Source of the DNA: Zygaena filipendulae
Lineage: Eukaryota; Arthropoda; Insecta; Lepidoptera; Zygaenidae
NCBI GenBank assembly: GCA_907165275.2
Contig: OU015673.1
Coordinates: 4,913,001 to 4,977,000 of the forward strand
Direction: 5' to 3'
Length of the DNA: 64,000 bases
The notes beneath the pieces are model-generated. The model was not told the origin of the DNA, did no database searches, and saw only the letters and a program-made list of their open reading frames with translations. Position 1 is the stretch's first letter; every line of letters begins with the position of its first letter. Positions 39,263-51,194 of this stretch are shown here, piece after piece. A program made the position numbers and the translations under genes.

Positions 39263-40667
39263 AGTGATAAAATAATTGCGTAAGATTGCTTTCTCACAAT
39301 AGTCTTTTTTTGTTTGTGAAATAGATTTCAAAAGAGCCCCTTAAGCTAACGAGAAGCGTTGATATCAAATGTACGTATATATTATTCGATTGTTCAGTCA
39401 AAGACGGCCGGTATCTATAGCGTGCGGCAACCCATTGTTCTCTGTCTAGAGTTAAGCGTTCTTGAATAGACTGCAGAGTCGTCTTACTGACCGGTTAAAG
39501 GTCACAGTAGATTTACAGTTCTGAGTCAACTCAAGTCTTTTATAATATTGTTTTAAGGTTAGGTTTGATCCCCAAACTAATCAAGGAGGCAGATGCTGTG
39601 CTTTTGCCACCTATTCGCCACCCAATTAGGGAATCGAGTTCAAAATTTCACCTCCCCTATACACGGTGTAAGATTAAACGAACTAGGCATCGAAGGAAGA
39701 TATTTAGAATTCGATTCTCGGTTTAAATACCACCACAAAATTAAAAATATTTTTTGATATAAAAAGATTAGGTTTTCATGAAAATAAAGCACGCAAGTTG
39801 CCGACGCGCCGAGTAATCATACTCTCTTAATCATACAAATAATGATCCTTTGTATTACCGCTGACGTGTTAACAAAGCAAAAATAATAAAGGTCGTTCAC
39901 CCTCGTAAACTCACGTTTTAGTTTAGACGTTGTCTGTGATTATGCCGCGTTTTATTCTGGTTTGTTACATGTAAGCATGAAATGACGAGGGCTTCAACAC
40001 GTCCCTCGGTCCCTCGTTTGACCTTCCACCCTGTATAGGTTGCTGAAGACATATAAACAACTTATTTTGCGGGGAGTGGATGTGCGTAAGCTGATACTAC
40101 GTAGATACAACGACAAAGGATGGAAGAAGAGACAAAGGAATTGTCTTCCCCTCCCCACTCCCACTTTAAAAGCTAGAACATAGAGTAGAGTAGTAGTTAA
40201 ATAGGTATACCTACCTACCTTGGTCTTATTATCATAGTCATTATTTTATGGTAATTTTTTTATGTGGTTATTCCTATAGGTACCTACCTATATCAGAGAG
40301 AGTTTTCAAAAAAAATAAATTACTAAAATATACCTATAAACCGTTAGGGCTGTTTTCATACGAATTTCAATAGATGTTTTTCTGCGTTACGGAGATTAGC
40401 GTGAACAAACACGCGGATTCTACTTACTCATAATTACAGTATAGATAGTACATGTACGCTTTATTTTTTTCCGATACCGAAATCTACGCACTAAATTTAA
40501 ATTATTGATCGAATTTTATAAGTAACGAGTTTGTTTTTGTTGATACAACTGAGAAGGATAGTCGCATTGTGATTCACTCGTTAATAAAGATTAAAAAAAT
40601 TGTATTCGCGTGAAAAGAAACAAATATGTATTTTTTTTATAGTTCAAGTATTATAATAATAATAAAA
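39263..40667. other. Unassigned stretch
   Basis: No gene or repeat can be named. GC-richer patches near 39405-39480 and 39990-40040 show no signature. Confidence 0.4.
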
Positions 40668-41013
40668 ACAGCGATGATAGCTCAGCGTTCGGATCAAACG
40701 CCGCAAGGCGTAGGTTCGAACCCTAACAATGAGCTTGAGCTGTCGGTGAAGGAAACATCGTGAGGAAACCATAGCATGGTGGTAGGGCGCTCTCTAGTGC
40801 CCGGCTGGCTAGCTACCACCTTCAAGTTGCAAATCTGTCGCCAAGCACCTAACGGTGTGTTCCGGCAGCCCCGCTTGAAAGTTAGTTCCCATCCCCATTC
40901 TAGGTCGGCAACGCACCTGCATGCCTTCTGGTGTTGCAGATGCCCATATAGACGGCGATAATCACTTACCATCAGGTGCCACCTGCCCGTTTGCCCCCTA
41001 TGACATAAAAAAA
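40668..41013 (+). mobile_element. tRNA-derived SINE, full-length
   Basis: The head carries a polymerase III A box (TAGCTCAGCGTTCGG, 40678) and a strong B box (GGTTCGAACCC, 40713). The body reads GGTGAAGGAAACATCGTGAG and CTGCATGCCTTCTGGTGTTG, and the tail ATCACTTACCATCAGGTGCC, TTTGCCCCCTATGACATAAA. The tail is common to several lepidopteran SINE and LINE families, which suggests that a LINE partner mobilises it. Good head and tail preservation indicate a fairly recent insertion. Confidence 0.85.
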
Positions 41014-41174
41014 CCCGAATTTCACATAGAATAACTTTAGTATTTTAAATAATAATTAATTGATGTCGCCACTTGCGTCTTTTTGCGTGTCCGCTTAGTT
41101 CTATAATATAAATGACGCAATGAATTTTGATACGGTTTTTAACTGTTATGTTTTCTTTCGGAAGATTTATATTG

Positions 41175-41648
41175 ATACTAGCTGTCCCCCGCGATTTCAT
41201 CTGCGGTAATTTCGGAGTTCCCGCGGGAATTGCGGAGAAAAAGTTCTTTGTACCCCTGACAGTAGTTTACGGTGATTAGCTGAATCGGGATAAAAACTAT
41301 CCTATCTTTTAAGTTGGACCATATTATAAATGTTTACAAAATTTTATCAAATTCCGTTCAGTAGTTTCGGAGTCCATCGAGCACAAACAACGTGACACGT
41401 GATTGATATATATTAGACTAGCTGTCCCCCGCGATTTCATCCACGGTAATTTCGGAGTTCTCGCGGTAATTGCTGGAAAAAAGTACTCTATGTCCTTCAG
41501 TTCCCGAGGGAATTCCGGGATAAAAACTATCCTATCTTTTAAGTTGGACCATATTATAAATGGTTGCAAAATTTTATCAAAATCCGTTCAGTAGTTTCGG
41601 GGTCCATCGCGGACAAACAACGTGACACGTGATTTATATATATTAGAT
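41175..41648 (-). mobile_element. Two Helitron-like copies head to tail
   Basis: 41175-41416 and 41417-41648 each begin (on the plus strand) ACTAGCTGTCCCCCGCGATT. Each ends with AACAACGTGACACGTGATT and a TATATATTAG border that is continuous with the next CTAGC. Both are composites holding two 3' boxes. Confidence 0.85.
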
Positions 41649-44177
41649 GTATGTTTTATTTAGAAATATTATGAACAATAATGTTCCTTTCTTCATATTT
41701 GGTATATTCATTTTAATTATTTTCGCTGTAAAAATATTTTTTCTTAGTAGGTACCTATTTCTTTGTTTATAATTTTGTTCAATTGTATTTTCCCTGAAAA
41801 AACATTTCTTTAGTCCCTTCGTCGCGAACAAGTTATCTCAATAAGTAAACAAACGAAAATAAATGTTTGTATAAATCTCAATAATATTAATAACTCATAT
41901 CGATTCAAGGTTTTGGTCTTTATAGAGATTTGTCAAAAAGGAGGTACCAAGCGTAAAGTGTATCAAAGTGTCAATGATAACAAATATTTTCAACGATTGA
42001 TAATGACAGTGATTATCATAAAAATAAAAGGATAATTATAGGTAATTTGCATATTCTCTTTCCGATTTATTTTGGCTCCTATTGAAAAGGTTCAGATAAT
42101 AAAATAACAATAATAATGCAGGTCTCTGTATCACACGTGCAACAGGTGGATCTTATAGAGATTTGTAAATAGTTAGGTTTTCCAATTTTAGAAAGTTTAA
42201 AAGCAAATTAATTTTGTTTTTTAATTCGCCACCAGGTGACGCTATTCAATATAAAAGAGACTGGTGCGATAAATCTATTATTTATCAATGACAACGATGT
42301 TATTTGTTAGGTAAATTGTGTTGAAAAGTAACATAACTATCATTTAACGCAAAAACATCATATTATGCGACTTTCTTTTCATTTGTTCGAGAAGAGTTTA
42401 CAATATTTTATGATTTGTGATTTTTTGAAATGCTCGAGACTTTGGGTCCCTTGTCCGACTAGCATGCCCTAAATTACGTGCGTTGGCTGTCGGAAACCAC
42501 CCTCATTTTTTCATGAGGTTCTTATCCGCAAATATTTGCTTCGGATATTGCGATTTATGGAATATAACCGTGACGATATCTATACATTTATACATATTAT
42601 ATAAAAAAAAACGGTGTTACTACAAAAAGTTAAAAGACGTTGAACATATGTCTTGGTGTTTAAAAATGTGTAAAATTAATAGGTATAGAACTTTATAAAC
42701 ACGCGTTCAAAACCTGTTTAACTGTGAAAATTACAAACTCTTCTCTACCCCTAATAACTCTAACCCTTAATAGGCTGTTGGTTTTTCTTCATCGATTTAA
42801 AATCTCTTTTTATAATCTTATTCTGTCTGTCAGAATTTCAAAAAAGGTCTGCTTTTCTAGTGTAATAATTTTAATAAATTTTGAGAAAGTTTGTATACGC
42901 GCGATTTTTCGTTAATTTCACTGCAATTAAATTTTCTCACAATTCAAGTATAGATACGGGCCCATCGTGTTTTTATTATATTTTCTGTAGTTTCCACGGA
43001 TTCATGGGCAAACAGACATACAGATATCCCTGCATATTTTCATGGAGGTACAGCCATGGCCCCGATAAAATTTGACTATGTAGATGTTATATTATGTATA
43101 ATGTATTTTAGTACCTACCTTCTTCTTGAAGGCGTTGAGGCATATTTAATTACCTACTCAATAAACGACTAGGGTCCTAACACCTCTTAAACAATCTTAA
43201 TATAATCTTAACCTATTACTTAATACAATATATATTGTATACAATATGATAAAAAGAAGTACTCGAGTAGAAATTGTAAAGTTGATAATTTTATTAATAA
43301 ATAAAATTAATAAAAAGAAAAGTATTTAGAACTATTCTTGTACCCACTCTGCCTTATCTTTTACCCTAATTCATTGTAACATTAATGGGTCTGTAAACGC
43401 ACCATTTGCCTTATGGCACCACCCGAAAACCATACGAGGTAAAATTTGATAAATGGCTTGCAAATTATTCACCCCGCGAAATAAATTCTTAAGAGCCAAA
43501 TGAAAAGGAAAACATTTTGCCATACGAATAAGAAAATTTATACGATGTCATAAATAATTCTGGTAAAATACGCATGTCACAGAAATGTTTTGCAGTGTAC
43601 AAATCTTGGTGAATGTTACTCAGTTTAAAATAATAATATGGGGAGGTACAAGTATCAAGTCACGTTCAAATCGTCAGATTTTATCCATATGTACACTTTT
43701 CAGTACCTATGTAATTAACTGACGTGCTCGAGTGTGCTATTCTAGACGCGAGAGGGCCTATATTTGATGGTGGTACTATAGGACAAGATTGTGCAAGGTC
43801 CTTATTTTAATCTGACGCGCTTGAGTGACTCCAAAAATCCCCTCTTGGGCTCCCCTACTATAACCTATAACTTTTACTGCTCATAAATATTCATACCTGA
43901 AATTTCTGCCAGTAAAATACTAATTGATTACCACCGGCTCCGGTATGGAGAAAAACTCGATGAGGAAACTTCTACACGTATTAGAAGCAATTAATTATTA
44001 GAACGCGTGTACAAAGTTCACCGATTGTCTATCAAAAACCCTTAAGATGAGCCTGTCTCCCAGCAAGCAATAGAAATTGTCGTAGCATGTACTGGGATCC
44101 AAGAGCTGCTTAGGATAATGCAAAAACAATGGTCCTTTGCAACAAAAAATAAATATATCTAAAAATAGAATTAGTAG
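41649..44177. other. Long stretch without recognised genes
   Basis: At about 43930-43985 GGCTCCGGTATGGAGAAAAA and ACTCGATGAGGAAACTTCTA resemble a decayed LINE 3' end. Open frames of 60-71 codons have no signature. The remainder is AT-rich. Confidence 0.4.
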
Positions 44178-44328
44178 TTATGACATCACAAGCCTCTGCT
44201 CCTAAACTTTAACACGCTTTATCTAAGTATTTTTTCATTAAGTAATTTCAAAAATAAAATATACGTGCCTGTTTTTTTATTAACTAATGAACTTAATAGA
44301 ATTTTTATTTTCATACCCCGGACACATA
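44178..44328 (+). mobile_element. TGACGTCA-MITE, copy 6, right half only
   Basis: TTATGACATCACAAGCCTC (palindrome mutated), CCTAAACTTTAACACGCTTT, and ending ATTTTCATACCCCGGACAC, the same right-tip variant as copies 2 and 7. Confidence 0.7.
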
Positions 44329-45001
44329 ACTATTTCATGAGTCAAGGACAGCCACGTTAAAGCATTTGCCAAAGTGATATCAAAGTCACGTTAAAATAAT
44401 TTATTACTTCTCACAGAACGAGAGTTGAGCCAGGGAAGTAATAAGCATAAAATTAATCTCCAATTACCTAAATTCCCACTTTCTCTAATTAAATTTTAGA
44501 TTCACGATTCAATAAAGAGTTTGAGAAAGCTCTTAAGATTGTCACAATGTAGGTTTGTAATTAGATTGTCCAGTAGATTATACAGTTACTTGGAAAAAAG
44601 GTCGTGTTACCTACAGGTTTCAGAAGTATTGAGTGTAGAGATATATGAATAGGTAGAATACTCATTGGTATGCTTATTGTTAGTGTTTTTGAATACAAAA
44701 ATTAAGATATAAAACACTGGAGTCAAAGTGAAACCTATAGATGCTGCCAAATTAGGCTCCCTTAAAATGTAGAAAATAAATTAAAATAAAATAAACACAA
44801 AAAACGACATCAATTATACTTTAAAATTAACTCTAAATAATTTTTAATACTTTTAATAATTTATTTCATTTACTTCAAGGAAGGAGAGTATACCAGCATA
44901 CATATGCGTAAGTACGAGTACACAGGCTTTTAAATTATATCACTCCGCACCTCTAGCATCCACTATTACACAGTTGTTGTTTTAGCTGTATTTGGCTGAT
45001 T
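44329..45001. other. Unassigned stretch
   Basis: AT-rich, nothing recognised. Confidence 0.45.
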
Positions 45002-45283
45002 AATGGGCTTGTCAAGCAAATTTTAGTTTTTAGTCAGTCTTGTAGATTAATAAAAAATATTGGACACGTATTTTTAATTATCTGATCAAAATGTCGTGTG
45101 ACGTCACGCCGTGCTACAGTTTATTACACGTTACGACGTCAAGAGCTCCTAAACTTTAATGCGTTGTATCTTAGCATTTTTTCAATAATTTGAAAAAGCA
45201 AAAAATACGTGTCTATTATTTTTAATATCTAACTGACGGACTAAATAGAATTTTGATTTACATACCCCGGAAAATTCCCTATT
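45002..45283 (+). mobile_element. TGACGTCA-MITE, copy 7
   Basis: AATGGGCTTGTCAAGCAAAT at the left, the first palindrome intact (GTGTGACGTCACGCC), the second altered (ACGACGTCAAGAG), and a right tip TACCCCGGAAAATTCCCTAT. A shortened centre makes it about 280 bp. Confidence 0.8.
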
Positions 45284-45454
45284 GTATAAATTGCCTGCAA
45301 CATAATTACGAAGTAAGTGCGCTCTGCTAGGCTTTTTTTTGTTGTTTCTACAGCAGTTGTAACAGACCGCGTTAGTGAAATATTTAAATGTTGAATGTGT
45401 GGAAAACATAACGTGCGCCGCGTGCACATTAGTTCTCATGACCTATTGCGTTCA

Positions 45455-45855
45455 ACGTAGGCATGGGCGTTTTCGTTTTTAAACACAAACCAAATTCGAT
45501 TTCAGATTTTGAAATCCGTTTTTAAAATCGTTTTCACGAAATTCGCCCTATCTTAGTCCCTCCGCTAAGATACTCTTAATTAGAAAGAGATGGTGCGAAT
45601 TTCTTTTTGGTTGCTTGCTTAGAAAACGATTTGTGCAGATCGCGTTGATTTTAGATTTGGATTTTCATCGATATTTTTTTTGCGTGACTTTGGATTTTGG
45701 TATCGATTCGTAGTTTTAGTTTGTCATTCATCGGTTTGTTAGTAGGTAGATTTGGATTTCTGAAAACAGATTTTCTAGTTTGGATATCGATACAAACCGA
45801 TTTCGGAATGAAATGTTTTCAGATTCGTTTTTATATAAATGACTCATGCCTAGTG
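45455..45855. mobile_element. Possible small TIR element
   Basis: TAGGCATGGGCG at the left and GACTCATGCCTA at the right are inverted. The inside is rich in GATTTGGATTTTC-like and TCGATTTC-like motifs. The ends are short and the call is tentative. Confidence 0.3.
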
Positions 45856-46296
45856 CCAAGTAGTTCTCGTGACGTGTAATCTACGTTTCTACCACGTGAC
45901 AGAGTGTCGTTAACCCCACAGTCCTTGGTAGGTCATATTTTAGCGTTAACACACACTTAAACGCACTGACCACGGAGCACCGCCGACCCTTTACTAGCCC
46001 CAATTATTAACATTACACTTGGTTTTTCAATTGAATGATTTTGAAACTGCGAGAGATCTTTGCGGACAGACAATGATAGTGTATTTGTGGACAGGGCAGG
46101 AGTGTTAGTCCCATCATCAGGGGAAAACATTAGACAGGTACAATTGAACATTTTGTATTTACCATGTGTATGGCTGTTGTATAATATTGTCAGGCGTGGT
46201 GACAAGCAATGTTTTCTTTTTTCAACTTCCATTGCTGTTGGCCAGTTATATTTACGTACGTAGTTTATAGCTGGTTACGGCTCATTGTCCTCACAT

Positions 46297-46627
46297 AATA
46301 GGGATGTGGACTACTTTTGAAAATCAAAATTCTAATTAGTCCGTCAGTTACAAAATAAAAAAACAATAGACACGTATTTTTTGCTTTTTTAAATAAATTA
46401 AAATGTACAGAGCTAAAGCGCATTAAAGTTTAGGGTGAGGGGGCCGTGACGTCACTAACCGCTAAAACCGCCATACAAACTGTCAGAATAGTGACGTCAC
46501 GCGGAATTTCAACTCAATATATCGCCGTTATTTTATGATTACGTAAAAAAAGAAAAAATATGTGTCAAATATTTTTTAATAATCTACAAGACGGACTAAA
46601 AAATAAAAATTAGTCAACATGCCCATT
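46297..46627 (-). mobile_element. TGACGTCA-MITE, copy 8
   Basis: Full length from AATAGGGATGTGGACTAC to GTCAACATGCCCATT, with both palindromes intact. It appears identical to copy 9 in the next duplication unit. Confidence 0.9.
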
Positions 46628-46792
46628 AAAGTTGTATCATACATACCTATTATTATTATTTTAAAATGACAGCGTGCTGCTGGAGAGTTTGTCGCGCAGC
46701 TTCTTCTTTTCAACCATAGCACTAGGAAGCTGTGAAGGGTGAATAATTTATGGTTGCTGTCTACTGCTGGTTACGGCTCATTGTCCTCACAT

Positions 46793-47123
46793 AATAGGGA
46801 TGTGGACTACTTTTGAAAATCAAAATTCTAATTAGTCCGTCAGTTACAAAATAAAAAAACAATAGACACGTATTTTTTGCTTTTTTAAATAAATTAAAAT
46901 GTACAGAGCTAAAGCGCATTAAAGTTTAGGGTGAGGGGGCCGTGACGTCACTAACCGCTAAAACCGCCATACAAACTGTCAGAATAGTGACGTCACGCGG
47001 AATTTCAACTCAATATATCGCCGTTATTTTATGATTACGTAAAAAAAGAAAAAATATGTGTCAAATATTTTTTAATAATCTACAAGACGGACTAAAAAAT
47101 AAAAATTAGTCAACATGCCCATT
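46793..47123 (-). mobile_element. TGACGTCA-MITE, copy 9
   Basis: Duplicate of copy 8 carried along by the 496-bp tandem duplication, not an independent insertion. Confidence 0.9.
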
Positions 47124-47639
47124 AAAGTTGTATCATACATACCTATTATTATTATTTTAAACTGACAGCGTGCTGCTGGAGAGTTTGTCGCGCAGTTTCT
47201 TCTTTTCAACCATAGCACTAGGAAGCTGTGAAGGGTGAATAATTTGTGGGTGCTGTCTACTGTAAACTGTAATTTTATTGACGTCAAAAAGAGCCACATT
47301 ATGGGCCTAATTTGAATAAACGATTTAACTTAAACTTTATTAATGTTCTGTATCGTCATTTTGTACCCACGCAGTAAGTTAGCAACCATGGGCGGTACGA
47401 TGTCTTTGAGTCAGCAAATTAGTAGATAGTATGATGTCCCTTCTTCAGCGTAATTGAGGGACCTAATTCGACCTTATTCGGGCTCGGGTCTTTCAAATAT
47501 TCAATTGTAGCAACTTTATTTGCCATTCTATCCCTGTTATTGTGTGTAATGATATAGACATATAAAAAGAGATATCGTAATTTATATTATTATTGTTGGG
47601 CTTTCCGATATCATCGAATACACTACGTAAGTATATACG

Positions 47640-47690
47640 TATACGAACCCCAAAAATTACGCGAGTGTAACCGCGGAGAACAGGTAGTTC
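47640..47690 (+). mobile_element. Helitron-like 3' tip
   Basis: CCAAAAATTACGCGAGTGTA, then ACCGCGGAGAACAGGTAGTT. Only the last 50 bases of the unit remain. Confidence 0.5.
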
Positions 47691-47785
47691 GAGTTCTAAT
47701 TTTCGATGCGATTTGCTAAAAAATAATTATCTATTTTTAATCGAGTATAAGCAGTTATTTAATTGTATAACATTTGCTGTTGCTG

Positions 47786-47860
47786 ATGGCAGTTTTGTTT
47801 TAAAAATCTATACTTAACTAAGTAATCATTAAAGTCGACTCTGAGTGCGGCGGTAAGTCT
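47786..47860. mobile_element. Foldback MITE, single arm
   Basis: GGCAGTTTTGTTTTAAAAAT then CTATACTTAACTAAGTAATC and GACTCTGAGTGCGGCGGTAA match the right arm of 56244-56476 closely. The left arm is missing. Confidence 0.75.
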
Positions 47861-47899
47861 GCCATCAGCAAAATTGTTCAAAAGTATGTAACACCTATT

Positions 47900-48072
47900 A
47901 AACTGCGCAATATACACCTACATAAACTCAACTGTACCGTATATATGTGATGAAGCTATACCAGGGCCACTGAAGCGTGGTGGATGCTCAGCTATTTATA
48001 TGTCCGAGCCGTGGCGGCCGGATCGATGTCTGCATGGAGATTACAAGGTGCCAATCACATTGTCTTTGGTCC
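47900..48072 (+). other. GC-richer open frame ending at a donor-like site
   Basis: An open frame reads IPGPLKRGGCSAIYMSEPWR and DRCLHGDYKVPITLSLV, then meets CCGCAGGTAGGT, a fair 5' splice site. I recognise no domain. It may be a decayed repeat rather than an exon. Confidence 0.2.
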
Positions 48073-48254
48073 GCAGGTAGGTATATATATTTTGCTTGAT
48101 ACCTAGAGTCTAAGCCTAGAGTATCATAACAACGTTGAAATCTATTTCAGAACTCAAGGTGGATCGTCGTGGCTTGTTTTCATATCAATTTCGATACGTT
48201 TTTTTTTTTAAGGACTATATAGAGCTACGGCTGCTTTTTTAATATCATATCTTA

Positions 48255-48500
48255 ATCTATACCTACTTGATATTGGTAATAGAAAAGAGTTGAGTTTTTG
48301 TTTGTTTCTTTGTAATGGATTAATTCAGACACTACTACCAAAACCAATTTTAAAAATCTTTCACTTATAGGAACTTCCTATAAGTGAAGTCTAACTCTTA
48401 AGTGACATATAAACAGACAAGACATAGTTACTTCTTATCCCCGGAATTCCCGTGCAACTTTGAAATTAACGCGGGTGAAAGCGTTGACGATCGAATAGTT
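48255..48500 (+). mobile_element. Helitron-like element, diverged
   Basis: TTGAGTTTTTGTTTGTTTCT, a CTATAAGTGA inverted repeat near 48365-48390, CCCGGAATTCCCGTGC and TTAACGCGGGTGAAAGCGTT. The tip is altered. Confidence 0.55.
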
Positions 48501-50003
48501 AAATTTTTTTTTTCCGGTACACCAGTTAGGTTATATTAGCACTAGAACCTTCGATCCTTCCTACTTTTTACACGAGGCGTTTCCTAAATATAACTCCAAA
48601 TAGCTATAGCTAATAATCCAATGAAGGAATACAAAAATATGGGAGTTCTTTTAGCGTTTATTTAATTTTTTCCCTACCCAGTATCTCAAAAAGCGATGGC
48701 GTCGACTCTCGACACACTAGGGCGGGTTCATTAAGAAATCAACTATACAAATATTTGGAGAGTTCGTTCATCCCAGATTGACGTTTTACACTTATCATGA
48801 AACTGAGAACGCTATGAAATCTATTTAAATTTATTTATTTAACTAGCTTACCCGACATTGTCTTGTGATTTCATACGTTTTTGGAAATCCCAAAACAAAA
48901 ACCACTTTCACTACTCCAAAATTTGCCGATTTTCCAGACAGTTTTACAATTTTTTTTTTTTTGCTAAAACCTTCATTTCGACAGATATAAAAACAAAATT
49001 TGCAAGTCGATTTAGCCGTACTCACTTTTGGCGGTCTTTGAACTACATATATTGCTATTGCAACGACAGCGTTTAAGTTTTATTTATAGATACATACCTA
49101 AAAGGTAGGGACCATATTGTAGACGTTGGAATCTAGCAACACATAACTACTCGTACCAAATGAAACTAGAAAAAAATTTGTTATGCAAACAGTATGTGGA
49201 AAATAGAGAAATAAAAAAATATTGTACATACTGTCTACACGTAAATTAGCTGCTGATGGATCAGCTGATGCGCGGCTTAGTGCCAATTCTAGGGCGTCGG
49301 TTCAAATCACATGGTCGATAAAACTTTGTTTTTTTTTTAAGTAGCACTTTTTATGTTTGTTATCTAAAATATTTTATACGCCCCGTTTTGTTTTTTATTA
49401 AAATTATTTGCAAAAAGAATAGGTACCTTTGACCCCTCATCTCTAAGTCGTTGTTATCTATTACCATGTTAAATTTGAGAGAAATTGATAAGTTTCTATA
49501 TTTTATTAAATTCTCGTCAACCTTTTCTATCAAATAAATTAATACATCTTTAAATTATATTTTCTTGTTCGATGATGAAATTGTGTTCGTGAAAGTAACG
49601 AAACAGCTCTTTAGAACGGAAATAATCTTTTCACACCACATGCTCGACAATGCCGAATTATATGTCATGTAAACCTTACCGAAAGCAAGACATTATATCT
49701 CTTGGCTTTAGCCGGGTTATAATGTTCTATTGAATTTCATTATAACCCGCTAGTCAATAATGTGATTTTCACTTTCATAATTCTTATTGCTATGTCCATA
49801 ACGTCTCATTTCGCTAAACAGAATGTGTTCTCAGCGGGCGCGGCCAACTCGATTTTCGAAGACCGAAGCCGTGGCCCACTAGATTCGCAGTGAGACGAAC
49901 TTCATTTGTTTGTCAAATCGAGTAGGCCACGCCAGCTGAAAGAAGTGGCTATATAGGATCTACTAAGCCTGGTTTTTTATTGTCTCGCATTATGTGAGAA
50001 AAG
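48501..50003. other. Mostly unassigned stretch
   Basis: No genes. A tRNA-like segment at 49262-49325 is listed separately. The GC-richer patch at 49840-49950 (CGAAGACCGAAGCCGTGGCC) is not identified. Confidence 0.4.
49262..49325 (+). other. tRNA-like or SINE-head-like segment
   Basis: GCGGCTTAGTGCC could serve as an A box and GGTTCAAATC (49300) is close to a B box, about 33 bases apart. A T-run follows at 49329-49340. No cloverleaf can be drawn with confidence. Confidence 0.3.
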
Positions 50004-50222
50004 TAGAGTATACACCACAGGGATAAAACTGTTTTTTTCTTGGGCGCTTGAATCCCTCACTGCACTCAGGACTCAATCTTAATTCCCTCCCTTTGGTCGG
50101 GAATTAACTTATAACACCCTCGCTGCGCTCGGGAGTTAAATTTGGAGTCCTTCGTTATGTTCAGGATTCAATGTAGCGCCCGTGACATAAAACAGTGCTT
50201 TATCCCCTTGGTGTATAATCTA
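50004..50222. mobile_element. TIR element with a string of small GC hairpins
   Basis: TAGAGTATACACCACAGGGA at the left is answered by the inverted CCCCTTGGTGTATAATCTA at the right. Inside, four variants of CCCTCGCTGCGCTCGGGA-type hairpins follow each other every 30-40 bases (50056, 50087, 50116, 50149). The element at 11828 is related in style. Confidence 0.6.
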
Positions 50223-50629
50223 CTATTATCATTCGAGACGTGACCTTATGATTTTGTACAGATAAAAGGACACTTGAACGAAGCGTAATGAAAATTTGAA
50301 TAGTACTTTGATTACAATCATTTTTAATTAATTGATATAAGCAAAAAATAAAATAAAATCTCAAAGTTAACGATTGAATAAAAACAATAATTATTTTCCA
50401 TGAAATCCCACTTTTACTTACAACAAAAAGCGTCACAAATCAGATAACCTTTGTAACGGCGAGAAATATTTTTAATTTAATTTAAAAATACAGACTAGTA
50501 TAAAAACTCTTAATTTTTTTTTATTTGGTTATAAAGAAAAACTTTTGTGTTACTCAAACAAGCGACTTTAAAAAGAAACCATCTATTACAATAGTGCCTT
50601 TCTATACTAGATACATTTTAAGTTTAATA
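50223..50629. other. Unassigned stretch
   Basis: AT-rich, nothing recognised. Confidence 0.45.
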
Positions 50630-51194
50630 ACGGGTTGCCCATATTCGACGGACCCATGTTTTTTTTTAAAAAATCAAAGAAAAAAATAAAAATTTGGCGG
50701 TTGGCAATCTTAATCATTTAATTTGTTCCAAGTAGATTTGTTTACATCAATTTTTGAATATGATATCTCTCAAATGGCCGCCTCTGGCGTTGATGGCGTA
50801 TTGTGCCCTTTTTGCAGCATTTTCCATCGTTTTCGCCAACATTTCGGCCGGAATAGCGGCTATTTCTTCACGAATGTTGTCCTTGAGCTCTTCTACGGTC
50901 CTTGGCTTGTTAACGTAAACCTTTGACTTCAAATATCCCCACAAGAAGAAGTCAGGCGGCGTCAAATCGGGCGAACGCGGTGGCCAGTCCAAATCACCAC
51001 TTGAGTTTTCACAATTGACTTGTTCTGTTCAATGTAAATTTCAACTATTTCAGAGCGCTCGCGTGGCGTGTATTGTTGCATGGTAAAAATCTGCTTGGAC
51101 TGACGCTTCAAACGCGGTATGTCATTAAGCGATCTGACATCTCTGTCAAAAGTTATGGCGTTGCCAGATGGGTCCGGCGAATATGGACAACCCC
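50630..51194 (-). mobile_element. Mariner-like element, internally deleted (565 bp)
   Basis: TIRs of about 22 bp (GGGTTGCCCATATTCGACGG at the left, matching inverted sequence at the right with two or three differences). TA lies on both sides (50628-50629, 51195-51196). On the minus strand the first and last parts of a transposase are joined after loss of the middle. Non-autonomous. Confidence 0.85.
50747..51081 (-). pseudogene. Mariner-like transposase, middle deleted
   Basis: From the ATG at 51081 (minus) the protein starts MQQYTPRERSEIVEIYIEQN and KSIVKTQ, an N-terminal HTH typical of this group (YTP.ERAEIV). At about 51000 it is fused out of frame to the C-terminus: DWPPRSPDLTPPDFFLWGYL, then KPRTVEELKDNIREEIAAIP and ending ARGGHLRDIIFKN. 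The segment with the first two catalytic acidic residues is gone. The last one (in TPPDFF) remains. The family is widespread in insects. Non-functional. Confidence 0.85.

Larger units (their letters stand above)
46270..47262. repeat. Tandem duplication of a 496-bp unit
   Basis: Unit one (46271-46766) and unit two (46767-47262) both run from CTGGTTACGGCTCATTGTCC through a complete minus-strand MITE to GGTGCTGTCTACTG-like sequence. I see only about four base differences: TTAAAATGAC against TTAAACTGAC, CAGCTTC against CAGTTTC, and two near the end. It is a recent duplication or an assembly artefact. Confidence 0.9.
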
